From the NCBI GenBank assembly GCA_013396635.1, contig WBMW01005641.1:226144-290143 (forward strand): DNA of 64,000 nt. Direction: 5' to 3'. The notes under the pieces are model-generated. The model did no database searches. It was not told the DNA's origin and worked only from the letters and a program-made list of their open reading frames with translations. Positions 32,601-46,685 of this stretch are shown here, one piece after another. Each line of letters starts with the position of its first letter. Positions within the stretch are counted from its first letter, which is position 1. The position numbers were made by a program, and so were the translations under genes. This DNA is from Penelope pileata. Its lineage: Eukaryota; Chordata; Aves; Galliformes; Cracidae.

Positions 32601-35600
32601 CCCAACAGAGCTTCTATTTTATCCTTGCCAAAAAAAGAGGGAAAGAGGGGAAAAAAAAAAATCCAAAACACAACACTTCTTTCTGTGAGTCCCTTTGCCT
32701 GAAGTCTTCTGAAGAGGCATACAACAGGCTTGAGATCCAAATGCATGAAGACTACTAAGACGCGGACTCATGATGGACGGTGCCAAGAAAGATTAAAAAG
32801 CATAAGCCTGTTATGTCACCTTGACAAAAATAGAGCAGCGTTGACTCAAAGCCTGATGTAGAAATTAAAATAAAGTCAGGCCTATGCCTGTAGTACAATG
32901 TGGTCTCAGTGCTTCAAGATGGACGGAAGTTACCCAACAAGATTAACGCCAACTGCCCACAGCCCACCTCAGAGCTGCTCTAAGGCCCTGTCCCAGTAGG
33001 ACCAGCATGGGACCATGTTGCTCAAGAGGCTCCTCTCTCCAGCAGCACAGTGACATGTCCCCGTGTCACCACTGCCTGCCACTAAGCCTGCCCTGGGGGA
33101 ATTATCCAGTGGTTCGAACCCAAGCGACTCTCAGTGCTAATCTTGCAGCTGCTCATGAAACCTACCCTCCCCACACTCAGAGTCTTAGGAGGGACATTTC
33201 ACTCCAGCAAATACCAAAAGGAAAAAAAAAAAGGTGGCACTATCCATCATGACCATGTGTGCAGACTGCCTCTGGCAACAGCTCAGGCAGCAAACAAACC
33301 CGTACCAGTGTTTGTAATGCCAACAGCACTTTGTGGGGAAGAAGACACTCCTGCCCTGAACCTGTACGTCTCGTCAGACTTCTACATATTCATACAACAC
33401 AGCTGAGGTTCACTTTACTCTGACCCTTATCCTGAATCCAGGGAAATCAACAGAAAATGCCCTGTCAGGTTCAGACAATTTTAGATTAAGCCCTTAGGAA
33501 AAAAAAAAAATTACTTAACCTTACTACGGCTCTGAATTACAAATCCAGATTTATGAAGCTAAGGCTATAGGCACTAATCTCCTTTCTATAGTGGAATGAA
33601 CAATGCTGAAGGCAAAAGTATTCTGTATTTTTAGAGGGGATTTTTTTAAAAGCACTTTGCCTTGGCCTGTAGATTTCCACAGCCAAATTTACTGTTAAGT
33701 TTTGAAGGAGCATTACTGGGACGGAATGGACAGTTTTGAAGACCTCACCATTTGCACACAATTTTTCTGCACTTGATGAAAGAGCAGTCTCAGTGCTACA
33801 GACACATTGTGGGCACAGAACACACGGACATCCCAGCACTGTGCAGGAGGGAGTACTGCTGAGCCCCCATCTGAACAAATTTTAAACGTACTTCTTAGGA
33901 GATGCTGTCCTGAGATGTCTGTGTAGAAACTGTGGTCACTGCTGATAGCATTGAGTCCTTTTTCTAAGACTCTGAGGAACCCATGGGCACACTAAGTGCT
34001 TTCCTTATGGCTCTGATCTCTCCTCGTCACAACAATCACTTAAATAGCAGCACAGAAATCAGATGGAAGAAGTGTGTGCAAGGGCCTAGCAAATGGGTCA
34101 TTATTCCAAGATTTAGTTTCTCATGTCATGTGGATTACTGCTGCTGTTCACTTGTTACAGGGGATTCACTCCAGGCTGTTCCAAGCACGAGTACCCCAAA
34201 GAAGCAGAGCAGAGACAGGTAAACTCCTGGCTGGGCATGCCAGGCTCCCTGCAATCCCACTCCCACTTCTGGGGACTCCTGCTGGCTTTGCACCGGAACA
34301 ACAGGGATGGGGTGCATCTCATGTGCTACCCAAATATCATGCTGGTCGCAAACAAAAGCCACCCATGAACAACTGTCCCTGATCCACATCAGGTACTTAG
34401 CCCACGGGTCTCTTTGGTCAGGACTTCCTCTCCAGATAGCATAAGGAGAGGGGTGCTTTCCCATGGCAGTTCAATCCCTCTAAAATTTGATACATCAGCT
34501 GGCAAGGCCAAAGTTTCCAATTTAGATGCCTTTGTTTGCCATCAAGCAGCATGCTAAGCAGAAGTAACTTAGAGCAGGAGGCAGGGCTCAGCTGACATGG
34601 TTAGCGTGCACAGAAGGCTGCCAACTCCCCGTTCCTGTAATATGTGAAACAAATGAATCAGAAAATGAAAAATAAGCTCTGTCTCAGGTCCCCTTTCCTT
34701 TCATAATCCAATATACAGGGTATCAGCTCCAGGGAGGGAACTAGGAATTGGCATAAAGGAAGCACAAAGGGGCACTTTCGGAATAGGAATAGCAATAACG
34801 ACTAACTTCAGCACGCAGCAACCTCTATGATGGGAACATCTCCAAATTTCCCATGTGCCTTTCAGTCAGCTGATTCAGAGTCAACTCATGCTCTGACTCT
34901 GTGTGCTCACTCTTCTTTCCAGGACCAGGACACTTCAATTACCGGAAGGTGTCTGACAGCCGTTTTTAACTCACCCTTCATCAGGCTCACACCATAGATT
35001 TCAGGATTCTCAAGTTTTGCTGTTTGAACTGGGGAAGATACGCAACTCTCAGGCTCCTCTTCTTTAGGCAAGCCTTTACTGTGTTCTTAAGTTTTTTGAT
35101 TATAAATCTCTTTCTACAGGAAAAATCGCAAATCCTCACTGAACTTATTTCTCATCTAAGAAGACAAGAAACAACAATGAAAATAAAGAGAGATCTTTGC
35201 TGAGAGTTGTGATGGCACCGCACCAGATCAAAACTCAAAATTCAAGATTGTGTTTCTAAACAGGACAGAATTGCAGAACAATACACATTTTCTATCACAA
35301 TTCAAAAGTTGGCCAACCTGAAGGCAAGATGTTTTTCAAAGAACCTTCTGTCTGTGCTTGCTAAAGGTACAGACACCCAGGTGACATCTAAAGTGCTTTG
35401 ATTTTAGCATGTGTCCTCATCAAAATTTAGCACATTCCATCTAGAAGGGTGTATTTTTATTTTGTGGCAGGAAAGCAGTTCTTAATGCTATTGACAATTC
35501 CAGTGGGTTCAGTCATCAAGTGCTCCAGATCCACCTACACAATGAAGTACAGCTACTCTCAGATAGGAGTATTGCTTTCAGATACTCTCCCCATCAATAA

Positions 35601-37597
35601 ATAATTGACAGAGGACTAATGGAAGACCACAGAAGCTCAGAGGAAGTGGAAGGACACTCTACTGACCTGAGAAAAAGGAACAAAAAGCAAATTATTTTAA
35701 CTTTTACAGGCTGAAATGCGTCATCCACAAAGAATATATTAGAGCTGATGAATTCCTGGAACTGTTTTAGATAGGTTGTGCAGGAGCAATAGGTGACCTG
35801 TGTCCTCTCTGCAGTTTGGGGACATTATATACGTGTGGCTTACCTGTCCCCTATTCCTGTTCTCAAGCAGACTTCACAGTACTTTACAGACGGTTTGCAA
35901 ACCTCTTTATGATATTGCATGAGGAATGACTTCGTGGTGGAGTTGTGAGAGCAGAGCAGGGTAAGGGTGCTGGTCCTGCAGCGTACTTTGGGCTAGACCA
36001 CAACAGGAATGCAACCACACCATGACATGGCATCCACATCAAGATTACATCCCTGTGTATTGGGAATCAACTTTTAAACACGTGGCTACTTTCACTTCCC
36101 ACCCCACATTGTCCCTGTGGTGACTTGGGAAACACCACTGTGATATGAATGCAAACCCAGCTCGCTTCCTCTTCAGCCCATGCCTTTCTTTGTACTATTT
36201 GCATTTCCACACCCGTGCCTGCCTCCACAGCCAGCCCCTGCTATCTGCCCCCTGCCCAAGCCCCTGCAGTTCCTCCTGGCGCCGGTGGCAACCTCCATCG
36301 TGGCTGGAATGACTCAAAGCAGAAAACGCCCAAGAAGAAAACCCTTATCAACAGCTTCTCATTCCCCCACAGCAACCAAAGCATGCTCCCAAAGCAGCTC
36401 TGTCCAGACACAGAGCGGGAGCAGCTGACACGCAATATGAAGTCTGGATGCAGCAGGCTCTGCCCCAGAGCTAATCCAAGCATTGGGGTCAGGCAGAAAC
36501 ACTTTCCGCTGTGCATCCAAGGATGAGGCTGCACAGCAGATTTCTTCGCTGAATGCTTCTTTCTATCTCAAGGCGAAGTACCCCACAGCCCAACAGCTCT
36601 GGTGCCCACACTGCTTTCATGCCACAGACGCCAGAGCTCCGACACCCATGAAGCATTACTCAGACACGCGGCAGCTTGCTGGTAAACCAGCAGCCAACCC
36701 AGCAGAGCTCCTCTTTGTCCTCAGTTGCCCTGGGCAGCCGGAGCTTTTTCTGGCACCTGATGAGCAAGTCTGTGGCTTCTACTTCATGTGCAGAAATGAA
36801 ATAGAATGTGGATTTGGGCTCGGCTTTTTTCCTGCATCTTTAAAGGAATGTGCTCAGGTTTAGCTGCTAAGCTACCAGCAGAGCTGCTTTTAGAAACTCA
36901 GGACAGCGAAGTCCCTCTGCACAGAGATGTGAGCCTTCTTGCTCCGGCCCCTTGTCCAGCAGCGTGACACTGCTTTCCTACACAACCCCTGCTCCATCCC
37001 ATTGCTGATTTTGGGGTGCTGGGCAGGTCACGGTGCAGCAATGGTGGGGCACCCAGCACTTCCCCATGTCCCCAACCCCAGCTCTGAATGCTGCACAGTC
37101 GCAGCCCTCACCCAGACAAAGGACAACATTTCGTATTACTCGTGTTGCAGGCAGTTACGGGAACTGAGCGACTGCCCAGGCCACTCTGGCCAAGCAGTGC
37201 TGAGGCTCGCGGTGTTGAATTCCAACGCCTTTACTCGTATTGCACAGTGCCCCGCTCTGCAGCACTGTCCCATCACACAGGGTGAGCCATTCCTAGCATC
37301 GAGTACCATTCAGATGAGCAAGACTGGAAAAATCCGCCCCCCTCCACCGCACGAGTGCTATATGGGCTCGTCACTGGTATAACCACCGATGAGTTCATGG
37401 TTTTCCAGCACCCGCAATCCACATCATCAGCCGGCGAGAGTGGGCTGGGCTACATACGCACGCACAAGGGTTAACCCTGCCGTGGGCTGGGAGGAAAAGC
37501 AACCTGCACAGAGGGCTCTCAGAGGGCTGTGACTCACGAGGAGGGTGCACAAAAGCTGGGCTGTCAGTGAGAGGTGAGCGATTTATCTAGAGACTCC

Positions 37598-37621
37598 TCC
37601 CGACCGACCGACAGACAGACG
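37598..37621. repeat. CCGA/CAGA tetranucleotide repeat
   Basis: A short compound microsatellite reads CGACCGACCGACAGACAGACGG. It is a simple repeat in intronic DNA. Confidence 0.9.
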
Positions 37622-37764
37622 GATGCAAGGAAACACAGCTCACCTTTCCCATAACGGAGGCGGATCGGGTGACTGCCCTGCCTGGGGAATTGCTATTGTC
37701 CAGCCCATTGTTTTCTGCCTGGCTAAAAAGGGGAGGCAGGAGACTAATTGCTTCACTGAAGGGG

Positions 37765-37766
37765 AA

Positions 37767-37790
<24 letters not shown>
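37765..37790. repeat. Poly(A) run of 26
   Basis: An uninterrupted A tract follows GGGG. No retrotransposed gene copy or target-site duplication could be recognised next to it, so it is called a homopolymer rather than a retrocopy tail. Confidence 0.95.
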
Positions 37791-37797
<7 letters not shown>

Positions 37798-38251
37798 GGA
37801 GTGACCAAATTATTTTGTAGACTGTTGTTGTTTGGGTTTGTTTCCATCCTGGCTTAACAAGCATTAATGACTTCAGTTGCACGAGGATGGGGGAGGAAAG
37901 TCATTACGGTGAGAACATGAGCTGCACGGACATCACGGGCTCAGCAGGGCTCCAGCCCCAGCCAGTCCCTACAGCCACGCTGGCAACTGCCCACCACGGC
38001 CGTCTGTCTGTCCATCCCTCCTCTGGACGTCAGAATGAGGAGAGCAAAGAGAAACATTACGTTTTCCTCTTTAATCCATGTGAAGCTGCCAGACTTCAGC
38101 AGCTCTAATGCTTTTGGGTGCTAGCTGCACTCAGCAGCTTCTCCAGAAAAAGTGCTGCCCCTTCTCAGCACTTAGTTTCCCCAAAGAGTGGATGTTCCAG
38201 AATAAGGCACTGGAACCCAACGCCTGCAAAATAAAGTCTGGTTGTTTAGGT

Positions 38252-38270
38252 TTTTTTGTTGTTGTTGTTT
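38252..38270. repeat. GTT trinucleotide repeat
   Basis: The sequence TTTTTTGTTGTTGTTGTTTG is a short (GTT)n run. It is simple repeat only. Confidence 0.9.
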
Positions 38271-38691
38271 GCAGAAGCCACAGTGAAACTTCTGAGACTA
38301 CGTCTGGTGTCCAGAGTGACAGAATTAATCCTAAAGCCAAGAGACACAATCAACATTGAAGCTCTTCCTTACATAACAGCACCTGGGACACAGCTACTCA
38401 CTTGGCCAAGACTGCAAGAGGCCAAAGAAAGAGCCTAGAAGTGAGAAATACCTATGTTATACCAGTGGCTACATAAATCCTCACACATTCAGTGCGAGCT
38501 TTAGGGAAACGGGGATCAGGAGCCTACAGGAATTCTGTGCTCAGATCTATAAACCAAGGCTGCTGAGACACAGCCATCTTCTAACTGGAGGCATGCCACA
38601 GGGCACAGGAGAACAACTCGAGCCATCCCAGGTCACATTAGAAATTTCACCAGAGAAGAGGTGGAGAATTTCAGCGCGAGTCTGGTTGCAA

Positions 38692-38725
38692 GAAAGTGAA
38701 AAGAAAGGAAGTGAAAAGAAACTAG
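38692..38725. repeat. Purine-rich 15-bp tandem repeat
   Basis: GAAAGTGAAAAGAAA is followed by GGAAGTGAAAAGAAA, two near-identical units. This is a small local duplication. Confidence 0.85.
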
Positions 38726-39799
38726 GGAAAGCTCTCAGCCAGTCAAATAATGACTTCAATTAACCTGTCCCAGACGTGACAGAACACTGAGATACCTGAT
38801 TAACCCAAGCCACTTTTAACTCAGATGCAGAAGTAACAGCCAGGCCTCCAGAAGCTGTCCTTGGACATCCCGTCCCTCTCACACATCCTCAGTCCAGCGT
38901 CACCTCACTGGCTCACTGCAATGGCTGGAATTTGCTGTCTGGTTTCCTGGCCAGCAGGACTCAGGTCACCCAAGAGGTGCCACCAGCTGATGCTGGGAAG
39001 CAGCACCCAAAGGCCACGGCTAGAACCTCACCTGACTGCCCAGAGGTGTCACTGCTGGGGGAAGGCTGTCATCCTCGAGGACTCTGAAGGCAGCTGTGCC
39101 TGGAGAGGCTGAGGTGCAGGAAACAAATCACCAATTTGAGCCATCAGCGAGCTGAGCGATTTTGCTAGATCAAAAGAGTGCACATGGAAACAACACAGAG
39201 CCTTCCCACTCATGAATCAGACTTTTACCCACTCAAACTACAGATATTTTGTGGACACAAAGGTTCAAAAGCCAGCCTCACTTCACCCTGACTGCTTTCC
39301 AAAGCATCACCATTTCCATCAAGAAGCACAGGTTAGTGTTGCCTTCCTGAGAGCAGTCAAGAAAACAAGTTTCAAGCAGCTCATTCACAGATAAAAGCTA
39401 TCTGTCTGGCAGATACGGTGCTGCAAAGGCTCATTTGGGCATTTTTTCAGGATGCTGAACAAATTGTGAGTTTGGTTAGGAGCTACACCAATCACACAAA
39501 CCCAGACCAGCTGCCATCAGTTGGCCATCACAGCACTGCCATTAACTCTGCAGCTCAGGGCATGAGGCTGCCTTGAAGCAAAGCAGCCGCTCTGCTTCGG
39601 GCCCTCCATGGGCAGCAGATCAACGTGTGGAGGAAGAACACAAAGGAGAGCTGGGCCACATGCTATAAAGCTATCCACTGCTGGCTCCATTTGCACAATC
39701 AATTAGTCCCTCAAACAAACCATGGCATTCAGCTCCTGTTCCACTTTGCCCGCAATGAATATGGGTACAGAGGCTGTTTCCTCTTCCCCGGTGTTTGTG

Positions 39800-40160
39800 G
39801 ACAAAACTCATCGCTGCAAGTGGGAACAGCCAGAGCCGGATTCACTGTGTTGCTGTGTCCCAAGCAGTACAAAGAAGATGGAGAGCCACAGCCCTCCTGC
39901 AGCTCCAACCCTGGCCCCAGAGCAGAGCCAGCAGGACCCGCTCCTGTCCCTGCCCCAGGTCGCTGGGCAGAGCTCTGGCCTCGCAGCGGGTGGGCCGTCT
40001 CCTTGGGAGCACGGCCAGCTGGCAGAGCACCACAGCTCCTTGGCTTCCTCATCGATGTCAAGGCCGGGCAGAGATGCAAGTAGGAGCCCGCTGCCAAGAT
40101 CTTTGCTCCTTCTGCACAGCGGAGGCTGAATGCAGAAATTCTGGCTGTGATGTCGCTGCT
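39800..40160. other. Locally GC-rich, stop-poor patch with overlapping ORFs in most frames
   Basis: Open frames of 119 to 208 codons overlap here on both strands. The sequence is richer in C and G than its surroundings but contains few CpG dinucleotides, so it is not a CpG island. The translations (rich in Pro, Ala, Gly, Ser and Arg) show no family resemblance. The simplest reading is that high GC lowers stop frequency. Confidence 0.5.
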
Positions 40161-43089
40161 TGGGCACCAGGATTTGAAGCAGCGATGTAAGGAATAGTGA
40201 AATGGCAAGCTCCAGCTAGGAAGAACAGTTATAATGCAAGAGGAAAAAAATAAGAGCAAATGAAGGCAATGACAAAGGCAAATTAAGCTGATAAGATCAA
40301 AGTCTCCAAAACATAGATAAAAGAATTCCCGCGACACTGGCAAACTGAAACACAAAGCACATTAATTGAGCTTATAGGCACAAGTCAACGAGGATACAGG
40401 ACCTGGCTTGGTGCTTGTTACTTTTTCATGCTCAGGTAAATGTCAAAAGGAACGTAACCAGATCCAGAGAAGGGAGAACACCCGAAGCCTGCTTGCTAAA
40501 TGCCACACACAGCTCAGCCTCTAACACGTGTCCCACACAGCCTGTACGCTGCCATGTGCTGCAGCTGTCCTGTGCCAGCACTCGCAGCCCTATGTGAAAG
40601 ATGATCAAGTTGGAAGGGACAGCTTCCTACTGCCCCTTCTACCGCAGAGATCTGACAATTTCTCTGGGCTGGCTTGTGCAGCTAACACTGCTCTGCCCAA
40701 TTCCCCACCTGTCCCCTCCAGCCCCCTTCCATATCCTCCACAATGCAGGGAGCCATGACCCACTTCAGCAAGGCACCAGGACACTGCTGCCCACCCCAGT
40801 GTGGCACACAGCCGGGACACCTGGCAGTGCCACACGTCCCCTCGCCCCTTTAGTGCTTCAGATGCGAATGTTCGCATCCTGATTGGATGGGCTTTCCCAT
40901 GGCAGTATGCCTGGGTTGGAGAAGTAGCTAGAAAACAGCCTCTCCTAGCTGCAAGCAATCTTCCTGATACAGGAACACTTCTTTACTATTCCTACGCTGA
41001 TGTGAGATTTGTGAATGCTGCTCGACGTGTTAATAATAAATCACGCTTCTGAAACTTAAACTGATTCAGAAGAAATCAGTTCAGAGTGTAGTAAATCTTT
41101 ATGGTTTTGAATATATCACACCTTGTATGCAGCTGAGATTCGAAGGCTTGCTCCTGTTCCCACTGTTGTCAGCTGGAGTATCTCCACTAGCTTTAGTGGA
41201 ATAATAACCAGGTAATACAATTCTGAGCCTAAATTGTGCCTTTAGGCACAGCCTGATAAATGGGAGGTTCTCCATCCCATTAACAGCAAAGGTGTTATGA
41301 CTCAGAGGCCAAACAATGAGCAATGCTTTCGCCTTGCTCCATGGGAACACGCTTTGCAATTTGCATCCCAGCCTGTGCCAGCAGCCAGCTACAACCCCCA
41401 AAGCCGGCTTGGTTGGCACGCAGAGGGCAGGAGCCTGGGACACCACGGACACAAGATGTGCTCCTCACCCCACGGCACAGCCAGGCTGCCACCTCGGTCT
41501 GACCTCACAGTATGACAACCAGCAGACAGCGACAGTGCCCACTGCTTCTTCATCAGGTGGCTGGCAAAGTTTAGGCTACGGCCAATGTCTGCAAGGAGCT
41601 GGATAAACACTGCAAAGGAATCACAGCTGCTTAACACCTGGAACTTTCAGCTTGCAGAATCACTTCACAGTTGGAAATGTGCATTCTTTTTGGCTGGAAC
41701 AAAAGCAAAAATGTTAGGATTTTCTCCCACAGAAATTCTGAATGTAAAGCAGATAGCAATTACTGCGGTGTTACCATATAATAGCTGAAAAATTCTACTG
41801 GTATTCTGATTTATGTAATTGTTATGGACAGCTGATGGCTTTGAACTGGAATCTAAATACAAGATGTTTTGGTTGCTCCACAGATACCAGAAGCTGCTGG
41901 GTGACTTCACAAACTCCCTCTGTTTGCATAAAAGTGGTGTATCGACATGCATAAACAACATCTAGACATTGGGATGACTGACCAAGGAGACATCAGCCCC
42001 TGATCTTGCCACAGTTCAAGAATAAGTCAAAATCTCCCTGGAAAGCCAAGGCAGTTGCTGCAGGCCAGCTATGTCAACAGTGCTGATTTTCTCATTGTCA
42101 CTCTTACACCTCCAGCAGCTTCACGCGCTGCGCCGTGTCATGCTGCAAGAAACCTTCCATTTCAGCAAGTCAGAGGGAGCAGATGCAACAGCATTTTGTT
42201 GGCATGATCTTTGTTTTAAAAACATTGTACAAAACATTTATTAAGGCTGACAGGGACCTTTTCCTCAGCTATAAATATCAGCCTCCCTAATGCTAACTCG
42301 TGGGTCATATTCTCTGACATTAACACTGAAAGCTTCCTCAATTCAATGTTATTTCTGGAATGCAGATGGGTACAAAGATCGACAAAATGAGTGGACAAAA
42401 TGCTGGGCTGGGATTAATGCTCCAGAATTGGGGACCTTAGAACAAAAGTTTTCAAAATTGGGTCCCTAAAATTACTAACTGGAGTGCCATTGATATAAGG
42501 GAAAAATTAAAAATCAGATGAGCAGTTCTGAGCAATCATTTTTAGTGGTAGCTTTAAAAATAAATTTTACAGGACTTCTTAAAATTAAAATATTTTCATT
42601 TTTAGGTTTTCTCCTTCTCATGCCCTTCACTCCTTTAAACAGGAAAACTGGTATTGGTAGATAAAACCATTTTTATTTTCAGAAATTTTGATCAACATAT
42701 TTCCAAGTCCTCTGGGACCTAAAAACTGGAGCCTAATTCTGGGTTTCCTTTAAGAACTTGGCTGTTATTGTTATGTGTAGCAAATTCTGAAATTGTATCT
42801 GTATGCTTTCTAATTGTGAAACGCCTTCGTAAAGATGCAGTAATTCCTAAAAACGTCAGAAAACAATTACCATTTAATTGCTTATCCCTGCCACAAATGA
42901 GCAATATTGCTCATTTCTATGGAACTGGAACAAGAACTACCAAGTAGCAGAAAGCGCTCATTTCAGGCCCTCAGTAATGAGCCCACGTCTCACTGTGCAG
43001 TACCCAAGTCACTACATGCAACAAAACTACACCAAAGAAGAACAAGAGTGAAAGTACCAGAGATGTACACTTAGGTAAAGGTTATCCAG

Positions 43090-43165
43090 CCCCGAGGCAG
43101 CTGGATGAACCAGACAAACTCTTGAGGCCCCTTCAAGCTCTGTTTTTAATGATTTATACAAACTC
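43090..43165 (+). repeat. Possible CR1 LINE 3' end, strongly degraded
   Basis: CTGGATGAACCAGACAAACT, then CTTGAGGCCCCTTCAAGCTC and TGTTTTTAATGATTTA resembles the direct-orientation CR1 terminus (CTTGAGGTCCCTTCCAACCT then CAATGATTCTGTG). The octamer repeat is no longer recognisable, hence low confidence. Confidence 0.35.
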
Positions 43166-44387
43166 ATCATGTGCAGGGTCTGCAGGTTTCCAATCAATCC
43201 CTTTAAATAAGCATAAAGGAAAAGTAGACACTAGCAGAGCCAAAAACTTCTGTAGGCTATTCAGTAGTCCTTAGTCATGTGGAAAGTTGCATTAAAGTTC
43301 ACAGACTATAGACAGTGGAGTCAATGGGGCACAGAGATCTGATATGTGGATCTCAAAACAGGACTGCTCTCCGTAAGCATAACTGTAAATCAGGCCTGAG
43401 CTGGCCTGCACAGTGACTGATTGAACACGACATGGAAACGTGAGAGGCTGGCTTTTGTCTCTGCACTTTCCATTTGATCAATGCAGAGAAACAACCCTTC
43501 AAACAGTGCATGCGGGAGCCCAGCTTGCAAGCACGCAGCAACCGCATTTTGGGGAAAAAATATGCAGAAGAGATACCACTTATGTAAGCCAACAGCTTCT
43601 GCAGAGTGACTGTCACATAGATAGCTGCAGACATTACCACATTCCCCACCCTGGGAGACATTTCTTCATACTTTCTAAAGCTGAACGAAGCACTTCCAAG
43701 TATTCCAGCACAAAATCTTCTCCTCTGCACTAAGTAGCTGCTGTAGGGACTGGGCTGTTGGTATGCCATTCTGTGCCAATTTGCAGCTTTTAGCTGATTT
43801 GCTTCACTTGTTCACCATAAAATCAGTTTATACCTCATTCTGCTACTCTCATAACATAGCTGATTTCTCTTCTTTCTTCTCTTTTTTTTTTTCCCTGCTT
43901 ACACGCATCTGTTGCGGTCTTCCTGGCCCCAGTTCAGGAAAGCCCCAAGCCCAGGAGCTCCCTTCAGCTGAGGTCTCAAAGCACTGAGGACCAGATCCCA
44001 CCACCAAGGTTATGTCAAGCCAGGATGGGAGGCATCAAAGACAGCAAAGACTCCCTGCAGGTGCACCACAGGTAGCACGTTCACACAAGAGTTTTCAGAA
44101 TGGTTCTCCAGCTTAATGTTATCTCACGAAACAAAGGATTTACGTTTATTTGCTGAGAAAACAAAGCCATGTGTAGCACCTAAGCAAAGCAGCAGCAATC
44201 CCTAGACAGCCCCCCAGCCAGGATTTGCCTCACAGGGCAGGGCTGCCATCAGCAGCAGTCCCAGCCCACCTGCCCATTCACATCCCTGGGGAAAGCCTCT
44301 TGACTTCAGGGGAAACCAGATCTGCCTCCAGATGTGAAAAGGGGCAACATGAGATGAGAACAAACAAAACCACCAGTGGCAAAAAAA

Positions 44388-44418
44388 NNNNNNNNNNNNN
44401 NNNNNNNNNNNNNNNNNN
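44388..44418. other. Assembly gap, 31 Ns within an A-run
   Basis: Thirty-one N bases are flanked on both sides by A (AAAAAAA before, AAAAAAAAA after). The gap probably replaces a long poly(A) or A-rich microsatellite, and its true length is unknown. Confidence 0.99.
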
Positions 44419-46654
44419 AAAAAAAAAGACAGAACATGAGGGATCCTATGTCTACAATGTCTTGACCCATGGAAAAAGCAAACAGTGTGCTAATAAGAGC
44501 TGCTCTGTTAACAATGGCCCTGTGTAATTAGGAAAGGCATTCAGCTCCTGTTTTCAGCATGTAATTTTTAATTGATTTTGCTGAAAGAAACTTCAGTGTT
44601 GTTTCAGTTAACAAGAGTCTTTCCAGCAATACTGGTCTCCTTAAAAGGCTTATGTAAACCTTCCTCCAAATGTCACAGGCTTGCTGTTTGAATTGGCAGA
44701 GAATGAACCTGATGCAAAAAACCTCATTGCCTGTAAAAGCCACCAGTCATGAGACACACAGCTGCAGACCTGACGGGCCTACACTAAGGTGATGATTTCA
44801 GAGACCTGGCCAGTATCCAGCCATCCTTCCAGATCTCAGAGGAGAAGGAGCTTTTCCCTGTCCTAAGGAACACCACGCACATGAAGGCGATGCTTTCAGA
44901 TAACACACACAAAAGTAAACACTTGCCATTAATGAGCCTGTCATGTTTTCCCCAGGACCTAGCGTTCAGCCCCAAGGCGAGACCATGTGCTCATTTGGAT
45001 AACTACAGAATTACCTTTTGCCTTCAGAAGGGATCAGGCGTGCTTTAAACAGTCAAATCACAGGACCTACTTAATGCCCTGCTGCCTTTATCTCGGTGGC
45101 TGGTGCCACAGCAGAGCACGGGGACTCTGTGCACCCCACGCCACGCTCAGAGGCGTGATGGAGCACAAGCAGACCCCATGTACCTCTTCACGGGCCAGTT
45201 GCAATACAAATCAGATAGTCACAATGGCAACGGAATAAGCTAACTAGCATGAGCTTTCAGAATATAAAAAGGTTTTTCATCTGCCCAACAAGAAACCCTT
45301 TTCCTATCTTTCTAGTCCTGCGCTCTTCTGGCTTCACCAGCTGTATTGCCTTAATGATATACCTGCTGCTGCACTGCACGGAGAGGTGAGCCAGGCCACA
45401 CAGCTCTCTGCCATCCAACCCCACACCCAGGCCTGGCAAAAGCAGCCCTGCTGTGCAGAGTGCAAGCATGACACTGCTTCCAGCTAACTGCTAACCCCAG
45501 GCTAGTTATGGTGTGTCACCATGTACTGCATCCTGTATCCCTTCCATGAGTAGACATTCTGAGAAGCAACTGTTTCATCACCCCTTCATCCTGCCAGCGA
45601 GACACATCTGAAGATGCAGAGAAAGAAGATCTGTCATAACTATCGAGACCACCAGGCTGGGATGATTGCTCTATGTTGATGTAAAAAGGCTGTTATCTTT
45701 CTGAAATCTGAAATGTCTGCAGGCCAAACCCCTAACCCTTTCCCCCCTCAAGAGAACCCAGTTTAAGAAAACATTTGTACTTCCCTTCAGTATGCAGGTG
45801 TGATGCCTCTAATGAGGGACACCTGGTAGGTGGGCAACCCACTAGCAAAGCTGTACACCACCCTATGCAAAGGTTTCAGTTTGAGGGCAGTATGGCAGAT
45901 CAGCCGTTCTTACAGTAACGCTACCTTCAAGGAAAAGTCCTGCTTTTAAAATAAACCCTTCTAACTTTTCACTATCTCTTAGAAGACTGTTCTTAGAAGA
46001 CTACAAAAAAACTAGCTTATCTGCACTATGAACACCGCTGTGCAGTCTCATACTGCTCAGTTGTGAATGCTGTTTTGTTTTGTTCCTGGCATGCACAGAA
46101 GCCACAATATGCTTCCCACAGCCTGGGAACTGCTGAACTGGAAAGTGAAAGTCAGGAAGAGCTGCCTCAAGAAAAACAGAGCATACAGTCTTTACATAAA
46201 AATCACAAACAAGCCTACCAACCTGCAAGAGGGCCCAGCATGCTGTTTTTCTTTAGAAGAATCCTAAAAGAAAGAAGCAATGCAAGAAGAGTGCCCTGCG
46301 AGCAAAGATTTTATCTACAACAGCTCTGATTATCACCTAACTTTTCCTGGCAACATACAGCATGAGCTGATCCTGAGCATGTCCTTGTCCTACCCCTCTG
46401 TGGTTAGGAGTGCACAATATGCTATGATGTGATATGCTGAAAAGCTTGTTTTCATGGCTGCATTTGTTCTAGCTTTGTTCCTTGTATGATATGGGACCAT
46501 GCTATACTTGTCACCATTTTTTTTTTTCCAGGCAGCAACTATAAATAGACACTGCTGAGATGACAGCTAAACCTCAGCTTAGGGCAAGCCAGACGTGTTT
46601 CCTTGATAAGGCCAGAAAGCCATCGCTTCTTTGCCATGTTGCAAATGAGAAGGG

Positions 46655-46681
<27 letters not shown>
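46655..46681. repeat. Poly(A) run of 27
   Basis: An uninterrupted A tract follows GAGAAGGG. No accompanying processed pseudogene or SINE body is recognised. Confidence 0.95.

Positions 46682-46685
<4 letters not shown>

Noticed and set aside
35865..35930. MIR-like wording (CAGTACTTTACAGACGGTTT)
   Set aside because: Similarity too short and interrupted to call a repeat.
40600..40690. CR1-like GTTGGAAGGGACAGC near 40.6 kb
   Set aside because: Only the first ~15 bases resemble CR1; the following landmarks are absent.
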